Assembly (NCBI RefSeq): GCF_003992125.1
Contig: NZ_RQUY01000011.1
Coordinates: forward strand, 1 to 64,000
DNA length: 64,000 nucleotides
DNA from: Veillonella caviae
GTDB lineage: Bacteria; Bacillota; Negativicutes; Veillonellales; Veillonellaceae
Direction: 5' to 3'
Shown in pieces: positions 16,192 to 25,583 of the stretch. Position 1 is the stretch's first letter, and every line of letters starts with the position of its first letter. The notes below the pieces were generated by a model, which was given only the letters and a program-made list of their open reading frames with translations, had not been told where the DNA came from and searched no databases. Position numbers and translations under genes: made by a program.

Positions 16192-17124
16192 GTGGAATTT
16201 AATCATGTCAGTGTGCTGCTGAATGAAACGGTAGACTCTGTGGTGACAAATCCAGATGGTGTATATGTAGACTGTACATTGGGGGGCGCGGGTCATGCTC
16301 ATGCCGTAGGTGAACGTCTTAGCGAACAAGGTATGATTATTGGTTTGGACCAAGATGAAGATGCTTTAGCTGTAGCGAGGGAACGTTTGTCAGATTTGCG
16401 ATGCCAAGTAATGACTATACCGACTAATTTTTCTAATTTAAAATATGCTTTAGAATCTCATGGGATTACAGAAGTAGATGGATTTATATTTGATTTAGGA
16501 GTATCCAGTTATCAATTAGATACGCCGGAACGGGGTTTTTCATATATGAATGATGGTCCCCTAGATATGCGCATGGATAAGGCGGCACCATTAACAGCAG
16601 AAGCTGTTATTAATGAATATGAACCACAGGATTTATTGCGAATTATTAAAGATTACGGTGAAGAACGGTGGGGCAAACGTATTGTTGATTTTATTGTAGC
16701 TGCCCGTAATGATCATAGAATTACAACAACTAGTGAATTGGTGAGTATCATCAAAAAGGCAATACCTGCCAAGGCGCGTCAAGATGGTCCTCATCCGGCA
16801 AAGCGAACATTCCAAGCCATCCGTATTGAAGTAAATCGAGAGCTAGCTATTTTGCATGATAGTTTTGTAGATGCAGTAAGTATGTTAAAGCCAAATGGGA
16901 GAATCGGTGTTATTACATTTCATTCTTTAGAGGATCGCATTACAAAACAAACTTTCAAAGAGTTAAGCACCTCATGTATATGTCCGCCAGAATTACCAGT
17001 ATGTGTATGTCATAATAAAGCAATTATTAAAGCGAAAAATAAGGCTATTGAGCCAAGCACAGGGGAGGTAGAAGTAAATCCTCGTTCTAGAAGTGCAAAA
17101 CTCAGAGTGGGGATTAAATTGTAG
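16192..17124 (+). CDS. rsmH: 16S rRNA (cytosine(1402)-N(4))-methyltransferase
   Basis: A 310-residue SAM-dependent methyltransferase (formerly MraW) that methylates N4 of C1402 in the ribosomal P site. It opens with FNHVSVLLNETVD. The SAM motif is YVDCTLGGAGHA (about 24-35), followed by GLDQD, FDLGVSSYQLD, PLDMRMD (about 123-129) and the C-terminal GVITFHSLEDR segment. The start is GTG at 16192 behind AAGGAGG. The length is normal. It lies between mraZ and ftsL as in most bacteria. Confidence 0.95.
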   Translation: MEFNHVSVLLNETVDSVVTNPDGVYVDCTLGGAGHAHAVGERLSEQGMIIGLDQDEDALAVARERLSDLRCQVMTIPTNFSNLKYALESHGITEVDGFIFDLGVSSYQLDTPERGFSYMNDGPLDMRMDKAAPLTAEAVINEYEPQDLLRIIKDYGEERWGKRIVDFIVAARNDHRITTTSELVSIIKKAIPAKARQDGPHPAKRTFQAIRIEVNRELAILHDSFVDAVSMLKPNGRIGVITFHSLEDRITKQTFKELSTSCICPPELPVCVCHNKAIIKAKNKAIEPSTGEVEVNPRSRSAKLRVGIKL

Positions 17125-17144
17125 TATTGGAAGGGGTTAAATTA

Positions 17145-17549
17145 ATGCTAGCGAGAAAACCTGTTGTGGGCCGCGTTAAAAGTGATGTATTGGTAGGGGC
17201 ACAAAGAAAAAAAGTATCTGTTAGTATTATTTTTGATTTAAGCCCAGTGATGAAACAGATTGTACAGGTGATTGCTGTACTTATTGGGTTTGTACTCATT
17301 ATGATGATTATAAATGCATATACTACAAAATTAGGGTATGAAGTAGTTAAAACACAGACTGCTGTAGTACAATTAACAAAGGATAATGATACACTTGATG
17401 TAGAAGTGGCATCATTAAAATCTCCAGTTCGTATTCAACAGATTGCAGTAGAACAGTTGGGGATGGTTTTGCCTGATTCTTTTGTATATAGTACTAAAAG
17501 TGCAACTACAGAACGCAATGTACAAACGAAACAGCAAATTATAGACTAG
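17145..17549 (+). CDS. ftsL: Cell division protein FtsL-like
   Basis: A 134-residue bitopic membrane protein. A basic cytoplasmic N-terminus of about 35 residues is followed by one hydrophobic segment (about 38-60, IVQVIAVLIGFVLIMMI). A periplasmic heptad-like region follows, ending VEQLGMVLPDS, which matches the FtsL/DivIC-type coiled coil that bridges FtsQ to the septal synthase. Sequence identity in this family is always low, so position (directly after rsmH) is a main argument. ATG 17145 follows GAAGGGG; a TTG at 17127 is less likely. Unusually, ftsI does not follow: murE comes next behind a hairpin. Confidence 0.75.
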   Translation: MLARKPVVGRVKSDVLVGAQRKKVSVSIIFDLSPVMKQIVQVIAVLIGFVLIMMIINAYTTKLGYEVVKTQTAVVQLTKDNDTLDVEVASLKSPVRIQQIAVEQLGMVLPDSFVYSTKSATTERNVQTKQQIID

Positions 17550-17554
17550 CAGGC

Positions 17555-17578
17555 AAAGCAGCTCGTAGGGGCTGCTTT
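17555..17578 (+). terminator. Hairpin between ftsL and murE
   Basis: AAAGCAGC (17555-17562) pairs with GCTGCTTT (17571-17578), extended by two further pairs (one a wobble). It is followed only by a weak T-rich stretch, so partial termination or a processing site is plausible. It occupies the place where ftsI normally sits. Confidence 0.5.
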
Positions 17579-17605
17579 CATTTGTGTATATAGAGGAGTG
17601 ATAGT

Positions 17606-19090
17606 ATGAAATCCTTAACAGATATTATTAGAACATTAGAAGTAACATCTATAATAGGACCACAAGATCTGGAAATTACAGATATAACTGCGGATTCTCG
17701 GGCGGTTACAAATTCCAGTTTATTTATTGCCTTAGATGGGGCAACTGTAGATGGACATGATTATATTGATAAAGCTGTTGCAGCAGGTGCTGTAGCGATA
17801 ATTGTGTCAAAACCGGTTCAAGTTAATGATGATGTGTGTGTGATTACCGTTAAAGACACACGCGCTGCTATGATGGTAGTAGTGCCGAGTTTCTTTGATT
17901 ATCCAGCTAATAAAATGCGCATGATTGGTGTAACTGGAACCAATGGTAAAACTACAACTACCCATATGATTCGTCATATTTTGAAGAATCAAGGTCATAA
18001 GGTTGGTGTTATCGGTACTGTTCATATTATGATTGGTGATACTAGTTATCCTATTCATAATACAACGCCTGATGTAGTAGATTTACAACATATACTTCAT
18101 CAAATGGTAGAGGAAGGTGTTACTTATTGTGTTATGGAAGTATCATCTCATGCGTTGGCATTAGGCCGTGTGGCAGGTGTTGAATTTGACACGGCTGTAT
18201 TTACTAATTTGACGCAAGATCATTTAGATTTTCATAAAACCTTTGAGAATTATTTAGCAGCTAAATGTAAACTATTTGAACAGGTTAGCAGTTCTAATCA
18301 ACATAAATCTAATAAAGGGGCTGTCATTAATATTGATGATGCTTATGGGGAACGGGTAGTTCAAAAAACGAAGGCTCCTACTATTACATATAGTGCACAA
18401 GGAAAAGGTACATTGAATGCTAGTGATATTCAAATGTCCACTAAAATGAGTGATTATACAGTACAATATAATGGTGAAATCTATCGCGTATCTATGAATA
18501 CAACGGGTTTGTTCAATGTGTATAATACATTGGCTGCCATCGGAGCTTGTTTGCAAGAAGGTATTTCTATGGAAGCGATTGACACGGCTCTTAAAACTTT
18601 TAGTGCGGTGCCTGGACGATTTGAACTTATTGAAGAAGGACAAGATTTTGCTGTTGTAGTCGATTATGCGCATACGCCAGATGGTTTAGAAAATATATTA
18701 CAAACGGCACAGTCTATTAAAGAAAAACGCATTATTGTAGTGTTTGGTTGTGGTGGTGATCGCGATGCTACAAAACGTCCAATCATGGGACGTATTGCTG
18801 CAAAATATGGTGATATCATTTATGTAACATCCGATAATCCACGTACGGAAGATCCGATACAAATTGTAAAAGATGTAGAAGTAGGTGTGAAGGAAGCGTT
18901 GAGGGATGGTACTAGTTATAAAGTTATTGTAGACCGTCGTGATGCTATCAATCATGCTATTGGTGCTGCAAAATCTGGGGATATTGTTATCATTGCTGGC
19001 AAGGGTCATGAAGATTATCAAATTTTAAAAGATCAAACAATTCACTTTGATGATCGTGAAGAGGCACGACGAGCTCTTAAGGAGATCTAA
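17606..19090 (+). CDS. murE: UDP-MurNAc-tripeptide synthetase (probable meso-DAP-adding)
   Basis: A 494-residue Mur ligase adding the third amino acid to UDP-MurNAc-L-Ala-D-Glu. The three domains are visible: the N-terminal UDP-binding part (TADSRAV), the ATPase P-loop GVTGTNGKTTTTHM (about 110-123) and the C-terminal domain with VVDYAHTPDGLEN. The substrate-selecting motif reads DNPR (TSDNPRTEDP, about 412-421), which marks meso-diaminopimelate-adding enzymes, in contrast to the lysine type. The aspartokinase upstream in the window would feed DAP synthesis. It begins behind GAGGAG and is followed by murF two bases on. Confidence 0.95.
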   Translation: MKSLTDIIRTLEVTSIIGPQDLEITDITADSRAVTNSSLFIALDGATVDGHDYIDKAVAAGAVAIIVSKPVQVNDDVCVITVKDTRAAMMVVVPSFFDYPANKMRMIGVTGTNGKTTTTHMIRHILKNQGHKVGVIGTVHIMIGDTSYPIHNTTPDVVDLQHILHQMVEEGVTYCVMEVSSHALALGRVAGVEFDTAVFTNLTQDHLDFHKTFENYLAAKCKLFEQVSSSNQHKSNKGAVINIDDAYGERVVQKTKAPTITYSAQGKGTLNASDIQMSTKMSDYTVQYNGEIYRVSMNTTGLFNVYNTLAAIGACLQEGISMEAIDTALKTFSAVPGRFELIEEGQDFAVVVDYAHTPDGLENILQTAQSIKEKRIIVVFGCGGDRDATKRPIMGRIAAKYGDIIYVTSDNPRTEDPIQIVKDVEVGVKEALRDGTSYKVIVDRRDAINHAIGAAKSGDIVIIAGKGHEDYQILKDQTIHFDDREEARRALKEI

Positions 19091-19091
19091 T

Positions 19092-20450
19092 ATGGCACAA
19101 TTTACAGTTCAAGATATATTACAAGCTACTGGTGGTACTTGTACTGGAGATAATTCAATACAGTTTGCTGATGTATCTACAGATACACGTACAATTGAAG
19201 CAGACTACTTGTTTGTAGCTTTGCGAGGGGATACCTTTGATGGTCATGATTTTATAAAAACGGCTATTGAAAAAGGTGCTATTGGTGCTATTGTAGAAAA
19301 TGGACACTCTGTAGAAGGAATCCTTTGTATTGAAGTAGAAAATACATTAAAGGCTTATCAAGACTTGGCGAATTTTCATAGACATCGTTTTAATATTCCT
19401 ATCGTTGCTATTACTGGATCATCTGGTAAAACGACGACAAAAGAAATGGTGGCAGCTGTATTGAGCACAGAGTTTAATGTGCTTAAGACAGAGAAGAATT
19501 TCAATAATGAAATTGGCTTGCCTAAAACGTTATTACAACTCACTAATGAACATGAAGCCTGTGTTGTAGAAATGGGCATGCGTGGATTAGGTCAGATTGA
19601 AGAGTTAGCACTCATTGCAGAACCAACGATTGGCATTATCACCAATGTAGGTACTAGTCATATTGAACTGCTAGGTTCAAAAGAAGCGATTGGTGAAGCC
19701 AAGGGTGAGTTGATTCGTTGTTTAGGTACGGATAGTATTTCCATTCTCAATGAGGATGATTCCTTTGTTAGTGCTATGAGTGCGATAGCGAAAGGGAAGA
19801 CTATGACCTATGGCATTCATAGTAATGCAACTATTAAAGGAAGTCATTTGCGTTATAAAAAGGATGGTATCAAGTTTACATGCAAGGCTTATGATGATGT
19901 ATTTGATGTATTTTTGCCTATGATTGGAGAGCATAATGTATACGATGCATTAGCGGCTATTGCTGCAGGTCGTGCATTAGGTGTAAAACCATCTAAAATC
20001 AAGAAAGGGCTAAGCGAATTTACAGGCACACCGATGCGTCAGGAAATCGTAGCTTTTGATGATATTGTAATTCTTAACGATGCGTATAATGCGAATCCTT
20101 CATCTATGGCAGAGGCGATTAAAGCATTAGGTCAATTAGATGGAAAGCGCAAAATTGCCATGCTTGGAGACATGTTGGAATTAGGTGATTTTACAGAAGA
20201 AGGACATCGTCAAATCGGTAGATTGCTTGGGGAAGAAAAATATAGTGTTTTATTTACCTTTGGTGATGCCGCTGATTTTATTGCCAAAGAAGCGAAGTTA
20301 GTAGGGCTAGAGGTGCATCGTTGTAATAGTCATTTAGAAATGGCTAATGCTTATCAGGATATCCGCGAAAAGGGCGATGTAATTTTAGTTAAAGGGTCTC
20401 GTGGGCTTCGTATGGAGCGTGTTGTTGACGAATTGAAAGACCGTGAATAG
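19092..20450 (+). CDS. murF: UDP-MurNAc-pentapeptide synthetase (D-Ala-D-Ala adding)
   Basis: A 452-residue Mur ligase that attaches D-Ala-D-Ala to UDP-MurNAc-tripeptide. It begins MAQFTVQDILQATGG. The P-loop is AITGSSGKTTTKEM (about 108-121), and ILNDAYNANPSSM (about 331-343) is the MurF-typical C-terminal signature. ATG 19092 follows AAGGAG overlapping the end of murE, so translational coupling is likely. A short hairpin (20461-20467 with 20473-20479) lies just after its stop. Confidence 0.95.
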   Translation: MAQFTVQDILQATGGTCTGDNSIQFADVSTDTRTIEADYLFVALRGDTFDGHDFIKTAIEKGAIGAIVENGHSVEGILCIEVENTLKAYQDLANFHRHRFNIPIVAITGSSGKTTTKEMVAAVLSTEFNVLKTEKNFNNEIGLPKTLLQLTNEHEACVVEMGMRGLGQIEELALIAEPTIGIITNVGTSHIELLGSKEAIGEAKGELIRCLGTDSISILNEDDSFVSAMSAIAKGKTMTYGIHSNATIKGSHLRYKKDGIKFTCKAYDDVFDVFLPMIGEHNVYDALAAIAAGRALGVKPSKIKKGLSEFTGTPMRQEIVAFDDIVILNDAYNANPSSMAEAIKALGQLDGKRKIAMLGDMLELGDFTEEGHRQIGRLLGEEKYSVLFTFGDAADFIAKEAKLVGLEVHRCNSHLEMANAYQDIREKGDVILVKGSRGLRMERVVDELKDRE

Positions 20451-20460
20451 AAGGGAGAAT

Positions 20461-20479
20461 CGGCTAGTATTACTAGCCG
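20461..20479 (+). terminator. Small hairpin between murF and mraY
   Basis: CGGCTAG / CTAGCCG with a 5-nt loop, no T-run. It is more likely an attenuating or RNA-stability structure than a full stop, since the next gene begins 33 bases later. Confidence 0.35.
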
Positions 20480-20511
20480 TATTTGACTTTATTTATGAAT
20501 AGGGGAGAGTT

Positions 20512-21498
20512 ATGATTTATCACATTCTATTAGCCTTTGTAGCAACATTTATATTGACGTGCATTTTAGGAAAACTAGGGATTCCCGTGCTGAAATCGCT
20601 TCATGCACAACAAAGCATTCGAGAAGAAGGACCAGAAAGTCATCAAGCAAAAGCTGGCACACCGACTATGGGTGGGGCTTTTATGATGATTGCTTTAACT
20701 CTTGGTGTGGCTATTTTTGCACCATGGAATGTAGCCACAGGCATGATTTTATTTTTAACATTAGGTCATTGTTTATTAGGATTTTTTGATGATTTTGTGA
20801 AAGCGGTTAAAAAGCGTAATCTAGGATTAACGGCGAAGCAAAAATTATTAGGACAATTTATTTTGGCGGCTATTTTCTGCTATTGCTTAACAGAAATTAT
20901 GGTTATTCCTACAACATTATGGATCCCTGTGGTAGACACTTATGTAGATCTTGGTATTGCCTATTATGTGTTAACTTTTTTAGTGATTGTAGCTACATCA
21001 AATGCGGTTAATTTGACAGATGGGCTTGATGGGTTAGCGTCCGGCACCTCTGCAATAGCAGCTATTGCTTTTTCTGTCATTGGTTTAATGTTTAGCTCCT
21101 CTACTAATGCTATGGCTGCTGAAAGCATAGCTTATTTTGGTGCTATGGTAACTGCTGTATGTTTAGGTTTTTTGGTGTTTAATACCAATCCTGCTAAAGT
21201 ATTTATGGGGGATACAGGTTCTCTTGCATTAGGAGCAGCATTTGCGGGCATGGCTATTTTAACGAAAACAGAATTATTACTCGTTATTATTGGTGGTATT
21301 TTCGTTATGGAAGCTTTATCGGTAGTGATTCAAGTGATTTCTTTCAAAACACGTGGTGTAAGAGTGTTTAAAATGAGCCCTATACATCATCATTTTGAAT
21401 TATTAGGTTGGTCGGAACAAACTGTAGTTAATCGCTTTTGGTTTGGCGGTGCTGTACTAGCTATTCTTGGAGTTCTGTTAGCTACTGTCTCCATGTAA
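20512..21498 (+). CDS. mraY: Phospho-N-acetylmuramoyl-pentapeptide transferase
   Basis: A 328-residue polytopic membrane enzyme that forms lipid I from UDP-MurNAc-pentapeptide and undecaprenyl phosphate. About ten hydrophobic segments are visible. Family motifs are present: KAGTPTMGG (about 46-54), GFFDDFVK (with the catalytic Asp pair), NAVNLTDGLDGLA (about 164-176), FMGDTGSLALG and MSPIHHHFE (the triple-His signature). The length is typical. It is followed by a 208-base gap instead of an immediate murD. Confidence 0.96.
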   Translation: MIYHILLAFVATFILTCILGKLGIPVLKSLHAQQSIREEGPESHQAKAGTPTMGGAFMMIALTLGVAIFAPWNVATGMILFLTLGHCLLGFFDDFVKAVKKRNLGLTAKQKLLGQFILAAIFCYCLTEIMVIPTTLWIPVVDTYVDLGIAYYVLTFLVIVATSNAVNLTDGLDGLASGTSAIAAIAFSVIGLMFSSSTNAMAAESIAYFGAMVTAVCLGFLVFNTNPAKVFMGDTGSLALGAAFAGMAILTKTELLLVIIGGIFVMEALSVVIQVISFKTRGVRVFKMSPIHHHFELLGWSEQTVVNRFWFGGAVLAILGVLLATVSM

Positions 21499-21706
21499 AT
21501 GTAATAATATTTGGTGTAGTGTAAAAGTATTAAATGAGATAATAATTTACATTATCTGTGAGCTACAGTATTTTATATCATATAGAAAATATAAAAATTA
21601 AATAGATAATGTAGGTTTTATAGGGGAACGTCTTAACTTGTAAGGCATTTAATGGTATTCTTATAAGATAAGATATTTTAGTATAATGAATAATTAGGTG
21701 ATATAC

Positions 21707-23071
21707 ATGGAGTATAGCGGTAAACACATACTTGTACTTGGTGCTGGATCTAGTGGCATCGGTGCATCTTGGGTATTAAGACAATTGCAAGCACAGGTTG
21801 TGCTAAACGATTATAAAGAGGTTCAATTTGAAACGGTTATAAAACATCGTTTAGAAGAAGCTGGTGTTACGATTATTACAGGACGTCAAGATAATGATTT
21901 ATTAGATGGCGTAGACAGGATTGTTATTTCTCCCGGTATTGCTTTATCTATACCTATTGTTCAAGAAGCGTTGCGCCGTAATATTGAGGTAGTTAGTGAA
22001 GTCGAACTAGCCTATGATATTTGTAAATCTCCAATTCTTGGGATTACTGGTACGAATGGGAAAACGACGACAACAACATTGTTAACAGCTGTGATGACGG
22101 CTACTGGATTACCTGTTAAAGTAGGAGGGAATATTGGGGATTCTCTTAGTGAAATGGCTTACTATATGCCTGAAGGTGGTTATTTAGTAGCTGAGTTGTC
22201 TAGTTATCAATTAGAAACTATTAAAAATTTCCGTCCTCTTGGTGCTATTGTTCTCAATATTACGCCAGATCACTTGGCGAGACATAAAACGATGGAAAAC
22301 TATATAGCTGCCAAAGAGCGCATTTTTATGAATCAACATGATACTGATTTTGTGGTTCTCAATGCAGACGATAGTATTGTAGAGGAAATGGCAGAAAGAG
22401 CTGGCGCACAAGTATTAATGATTAGCCAACATGAAACTGTTACAAATGGTGCACATTATAGAAATGGTGTGTGTTATGGTGTTAAGGATGGCGTTGAAGA
22501 GGCCATTATTGATAATGCATCTATCCACATTAGAGGGGCTCATAATATTGAAAATATTTTAGCCGTTATTGCGTTATCCTATGCTTTAGGTGTTAGCAAA
22601 GACATTATTAAAAGTGTAATTAGTGACTTTAATGGTGTTGAACATCGACTTGAAAAAGTGGCTACTATACATGATGTTACATTCTATAATGATTCTAAGG
22701 CTACTAACACTGATTCTGTAATTAAGGCTTTAGATGCATTTGATAAAAAAGTGATACTATTGGCTGGTGGTCATGATAAAATGACGCCTTTAGAAGATTT
22801 TATGAGTGTTGTCAAAGACCGTACAGAGCATGTTGTTTTTATGGGGGAAGCGGCAGAACGATTTGAATCGGTGGCTAAAACAATGGGGGTTGATCATATT
22901 CGACGTGCTCATTCTATGGAAGAAGCCGTAAATATAGGTTATGAATTAGCTGAACCGGGAGATATTGTATTGTTATCTCCTGCCTGTTCTAGTTTTGATT
23001 GGTATAGTTGCTTTGAAGAACGTGGTGATGATTTTAAACATTGGGTTCATGTATTAGAGGAAAGGAGCTAA
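21707..23071 (+). CDS. murD: UDP-MurNAc-L-alanine:D-glutamate ligase
   Basis: A 454-residue Mur ligase adding D-Glu to UDP-MurNAc-L-Ala. The N-terminal Rossmann-like segment ILVLGAGSSGIGASW, the SPGI element, the P-loop GITGTNGKTTTTTL (about 110-123) and the C-terminal FYNDSKATNTDSV and LLSPACSSFDWYSCFEERG motifs are all typical. ATG 21707 is preceded by AGGTGA; a GTG three codons earlier (21698) is possible. A TATAAT box at 21682-21687 suggests a fresh promoter in the 208-base gap after mraY. In most clusters ftsW follows; here murG comes next, 4 bases on. Confidence 0.95.
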   Translation: MEYSGKHILVLGAGSSGIGASWVLRQLQAQVVLNDYKEVQFETVIKHRLEEAGVTIITGRQDNDLLDGVDRIVISPGIALSIPIVQEALRRNIEVVSEVELAYDICKSPILGITGTNGKTTTTTLLTAVMTATGLPVKVGGNIGDSLSEMAYYMPEGGYLVAELSSYQLETIKNFRPLGAIVLNITPDHLARHKTMENYIAAKERIFMNQHDTDFVVLNADDSIVEEMAERAGAQVLMISQHETVTNGAHYRNGVCYGVKDGVEEAIIDNASIHIRGAHNIENILAVIALSYALGVSKDIIKSVISDFNGVEHRLEKVATIHDVTFYNDSKATNTDSVIKALDAFDKKVILLAGGHDKMTPLEDFMSVVKDRTEHVVFMGEAAERFESVAKTMGVDHIRRAHSMEEAVNIGYELAEPGDIVLLSPACSSFDWYSCFEERGDDFKHWVHVLEERS

Positions 23072-23075
23072 GGTT

Positions 23076-24185
23076 GTGAAGCGAATCATTATTTCTGGTG
23101 GTGGTACCGGAGGGCATATTTATCCTGCCATTACGATTTACAAGGAAATCATGAAACTACAGCCTGATGCAGAGGTTCTCTATGTAGGCACAGCACATGG
23201 ACTAGAAGCTGATTTGGTGCCTAAAGAAGGAATCGACTTTGTTACTATTCCGGTACAGGGGTTACAGCGTAAATTATCATTTGGTACATTGGTAACACTA
23301 GGCAAAACTGCATGGTCTTTGGTGAAAGCAAATAAAATTATTTCTGATTTTAAACCAGATGTTGTGATTGGTACAGGTGGTTATGTATGTGGTCCTATTT
23401 TAATGGCTGCTGCATTGCGTCATATTCCAACTATTATTCAAGAACAAAATGTTATTCCTGGTATTACCAATAAATTATTAAGCCGTTTTGTAGATGTTGT
23501 AGCCGTTGGTTATGAAGAGGCGGTAAAATCCTTTGGGAAAGCAAAACGCGTAGTGTACACTGGTAACCCTGTGCGTCCAGAAGTGTTAGTTGATTCAAGA
23601 GAAGATGGCCGACAGTATTTTGATGTATCCAACGATATATTTACAGTCCTTATCGCTGGAGGATCACGTGGTGCTCGCACCATTAATACGGCTATGGTAG
23701 ATGTACATAATTATTTTAAAGGACGTAATGATATTAAATTAATTCATATTACTGGAAGTGGAGAATATAAATCTGTCCTTCAGAAATTAGGCATTCAAGA
23801 TGGTGAAAAATTAGGAAATTCGTCGTTAATTTTGCCTTATTTACATGATATGCCAAAAGCATTAGCTGCAGCAGATTTAGCGGTATTTCGTTCTGGTGCT
23901 ATTGGTTTGGCGGAATTAGCAGTACGCGGTATTCCATCTATACTTATACCATATCCTTATGCGGCAGAAGATCATCAAACATATAATGCTCGTATTTTTG
24001 TTCATGAAGGGGCATCTCATATGATTGTTGATAAAGTACTGACGGGCCATGATTTAATCGGTGAAATTGAAATGTTTATGGATAATCGCAAATTATTAGA
24101 GCAAATGGGGAATTGTGCGTTGCATTTAGGTAAGCCAAATGCGGCTCACGATATTGCTACTCTCGCTATATCCATAGCTAAATAA
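23076..24185 (+). CDS. murG: Lipid II synthase (UDP-GlcNAc transferase)
   Basis: A 369-residue peripheral membrane GT28 glycosyltransferase that converts lipid I to lipid II. The first G-loop is SGGGTGGHIYPA (about 4-15), and the second is AGGSRGARTIN. The C-terminal domain has RSGAIGLAELAVRGIPSILIPYPYAAEDHQ, the UDP-GlcNAc-binding signature. The start is GTG (or the adjacent TTG) close behind AAGGAG and the murD stop, implying coupling. Confidence 0.95.
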   Translation: MKRIIISGGGTGGHIYPAITIYKEIMKLQPDAEVLYVGTAHGLEADLVPKEGIDFVTIPVQGLQRKLSFGTLVTLGKTAWSLVKANKIISDFKPDVVIGTGGYVCGPILMAAALRHIPTIIQEQNVIPGITNKLLSRFVDVVAVGYEEAVKSFGKAKRVVYTGNPVRPEVLVDSREDGRQYFDVSNDIFTVLIAGGSRGARTINTAMVDVHNYFKGRNDIKLIHITGSGEYKSVLQKLGIQDGEKLGNSSLILPYLHDMPKALAAADLAVFRSGAIGLAELAVRGIPSILIPYPYAAEDHQTYNARIFVHEGASHMIVDKVLTGHDLIGEIEMFMDNRKLLEQMGNCALHLGKPNAAHDIATLAISIAK

Positions 24186-24200
24186 GTAAGGAGTGTTAAT

Positions 24201-25583
24201 ATGTTAGACGGTATTCGTAAGGTCCATCTTATCGGTATTGGTGGTTCCGGTATGCGGGCTATTGCCAATATTTTGATTTTAAAAGGTTTTGATGTATCTG
24301 GCTCTGATGTGAAAGAATCGGATGTTATTAATACATTTAGAGATATGGGAGCTACTATTCATATCGGTCATGATGCATCTTATGTAAACGGCGTTGATGC
24401 GGTGGTTCGTTCTACTGCTATTCGCGAAGATAATCCAGAAATAGTAGCGGCCAAAGAACAAGGTATTGCTATTTTGCATCGTTCCGATATTGTAAAAGCT
24501 GTATTAGATGTAACAAATGGGATTGCTGTAGCTGGGGCACATGGTAAAACATCGACTACTTCCATGATTGGGCAAATCCTTGTAGAGGGTTGTTTGGATC
24601 CAACAGTGATTATCGGTGGCGAAGTAGATTATCTAAAAGGTAGTAGTTGTCTTGGTAAAGGTGAATATTCTGTTGTGGAAGCAGATGAAAGTGATGGATC
24701 TTTCTTAAAATTAAAGCCTCATACTATTGTGATTACTAATATTGAAGATGATCACATGGATTATTACAAAAACATGGATAATTTACTCCATGCATTCTGT
24801 GAATTTGTAGAAAACTTGCCAATGGATGGTAAGGCTGTCGTATGTGGTGATAATGACCATATTCAGTATGTAATGACCAAGGTGAAACGTAATTTTGTCA
24901 CCTATGGCTTAGAAGAGTCCAATGATTATGTAGCTAAAAACATTCATTACGAAGATAGTTCTTTAGTCTATGATATATTCCACAAGGGCAGTAATCTAGG
25001 GCGTATTCGTTTGCGAGTGCCTGGTAATCACAATGTGCTTAACTCTTTAGCTGCTTTCATCGTGGCTTACGAAGCATGTGAGTTGCCAGTAACAACTATA
25101 GCGAAAGGCTTAGGTAAATTTGTTGGTGCTAAGCGTCGGTTTGAAACAAAAGGTCATGTAGCGGGTGTATGGGTGGTAGATGATTATGCTCATCATCCTA
25201 CAGAAATTAAGGCTACTTTAAAAGCGGCTAAGGAATTAGAAAAGCACCGCGTTATTTGTGTATTCCAACCGCATCGATATTCTCGTACTTTCTTATTAAA
25301 GAATGAATTTGCTACTGCTTTCACCAGTGCTGACGAAATTTATATGACGAATATTTATAGTTCTGGTGAAGATCCAATTTCAGGTATTGATGGACAAACG
25401 ATTCCAACGGCCATTGAATCTGCTACTGGTCATCATGTAAATTATGTAGATGATGTCAATGATTTACCACAAGTGTTAGCAAAAGTAGTACGTCCAAATG
25501 ACTTAGTTATTACTATGGGGGCGGGTTCTATTAATCAATATGGACCTAAATTATTAGCATTATTGGAAGAAGGTTTACAATGA
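24201..25583 (+). CDS. murC: UDP-MurNAc:L-alanine ligase
   Basis: A 460-residue Mur ligase that adds the first L-Ala to UDP-MurNAc. The UDP-binding loop IGIGGSGMRAIANIL (about 11-25), the P-loop AVAGAHGKTSTTSM (about 109-122), the acidic VEADESDGSFLKL and the C-terminal DDYAHHPTEIKATL and FQPHRYSRT segments are hallmarks of MurC. Its last four bases overlap the start of ddl (ATGA), a clear sign of translational coupling. No murB follows, unlike in many Firmicutes where it lies nearby. Confidence 0.95.
   Translation: MLDGIRKVHLIGIGGSGMRAIANILILKGFDVSGSDVKESDVINTFRDMGATIHIGHDASYVNGVDAVVRSTAIREDNPEIVAAKEQGIAILHRSDIVKAVLDVTNGIAVAGAHGKTSTTSMIGQILVEGCLDPTVIIGGEVDYLKGSSCLGKGEYSVVEADESDGSFLKLKPHTIVITNIEDDHMDYYKNMDNLLHAFCEFVENLPMDGKAVVCGDNDHIQYVMTKVKRNFVTYGLEESNDYVAKNIHYEDSSLVYDIFHKGSNLGRIRLRVPGNHNVLNSLAAFIVAYEACELPVTTIAKGLGKFVGAKRRFETKGHVAGVWVVDDYAHHPTEIKATLKAAKELEKHRVICVFQPHRYSRTFLLKNEFATAFTSADEIYMTNIYSSGEDPISGIDGQTIPTAIESATGHHVNYVDDVNDLPQVLAKVVRPNDLVITMGAGSINQYGPKLLALLEEGLQ

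Noticed and set aside
17550-17605. Remnant of ftsI between ftsL and murE
   Set aside because: The gap is only 56 bases and contains a hairpin; no residual penicillin-binding-protein coding sequence can be read.
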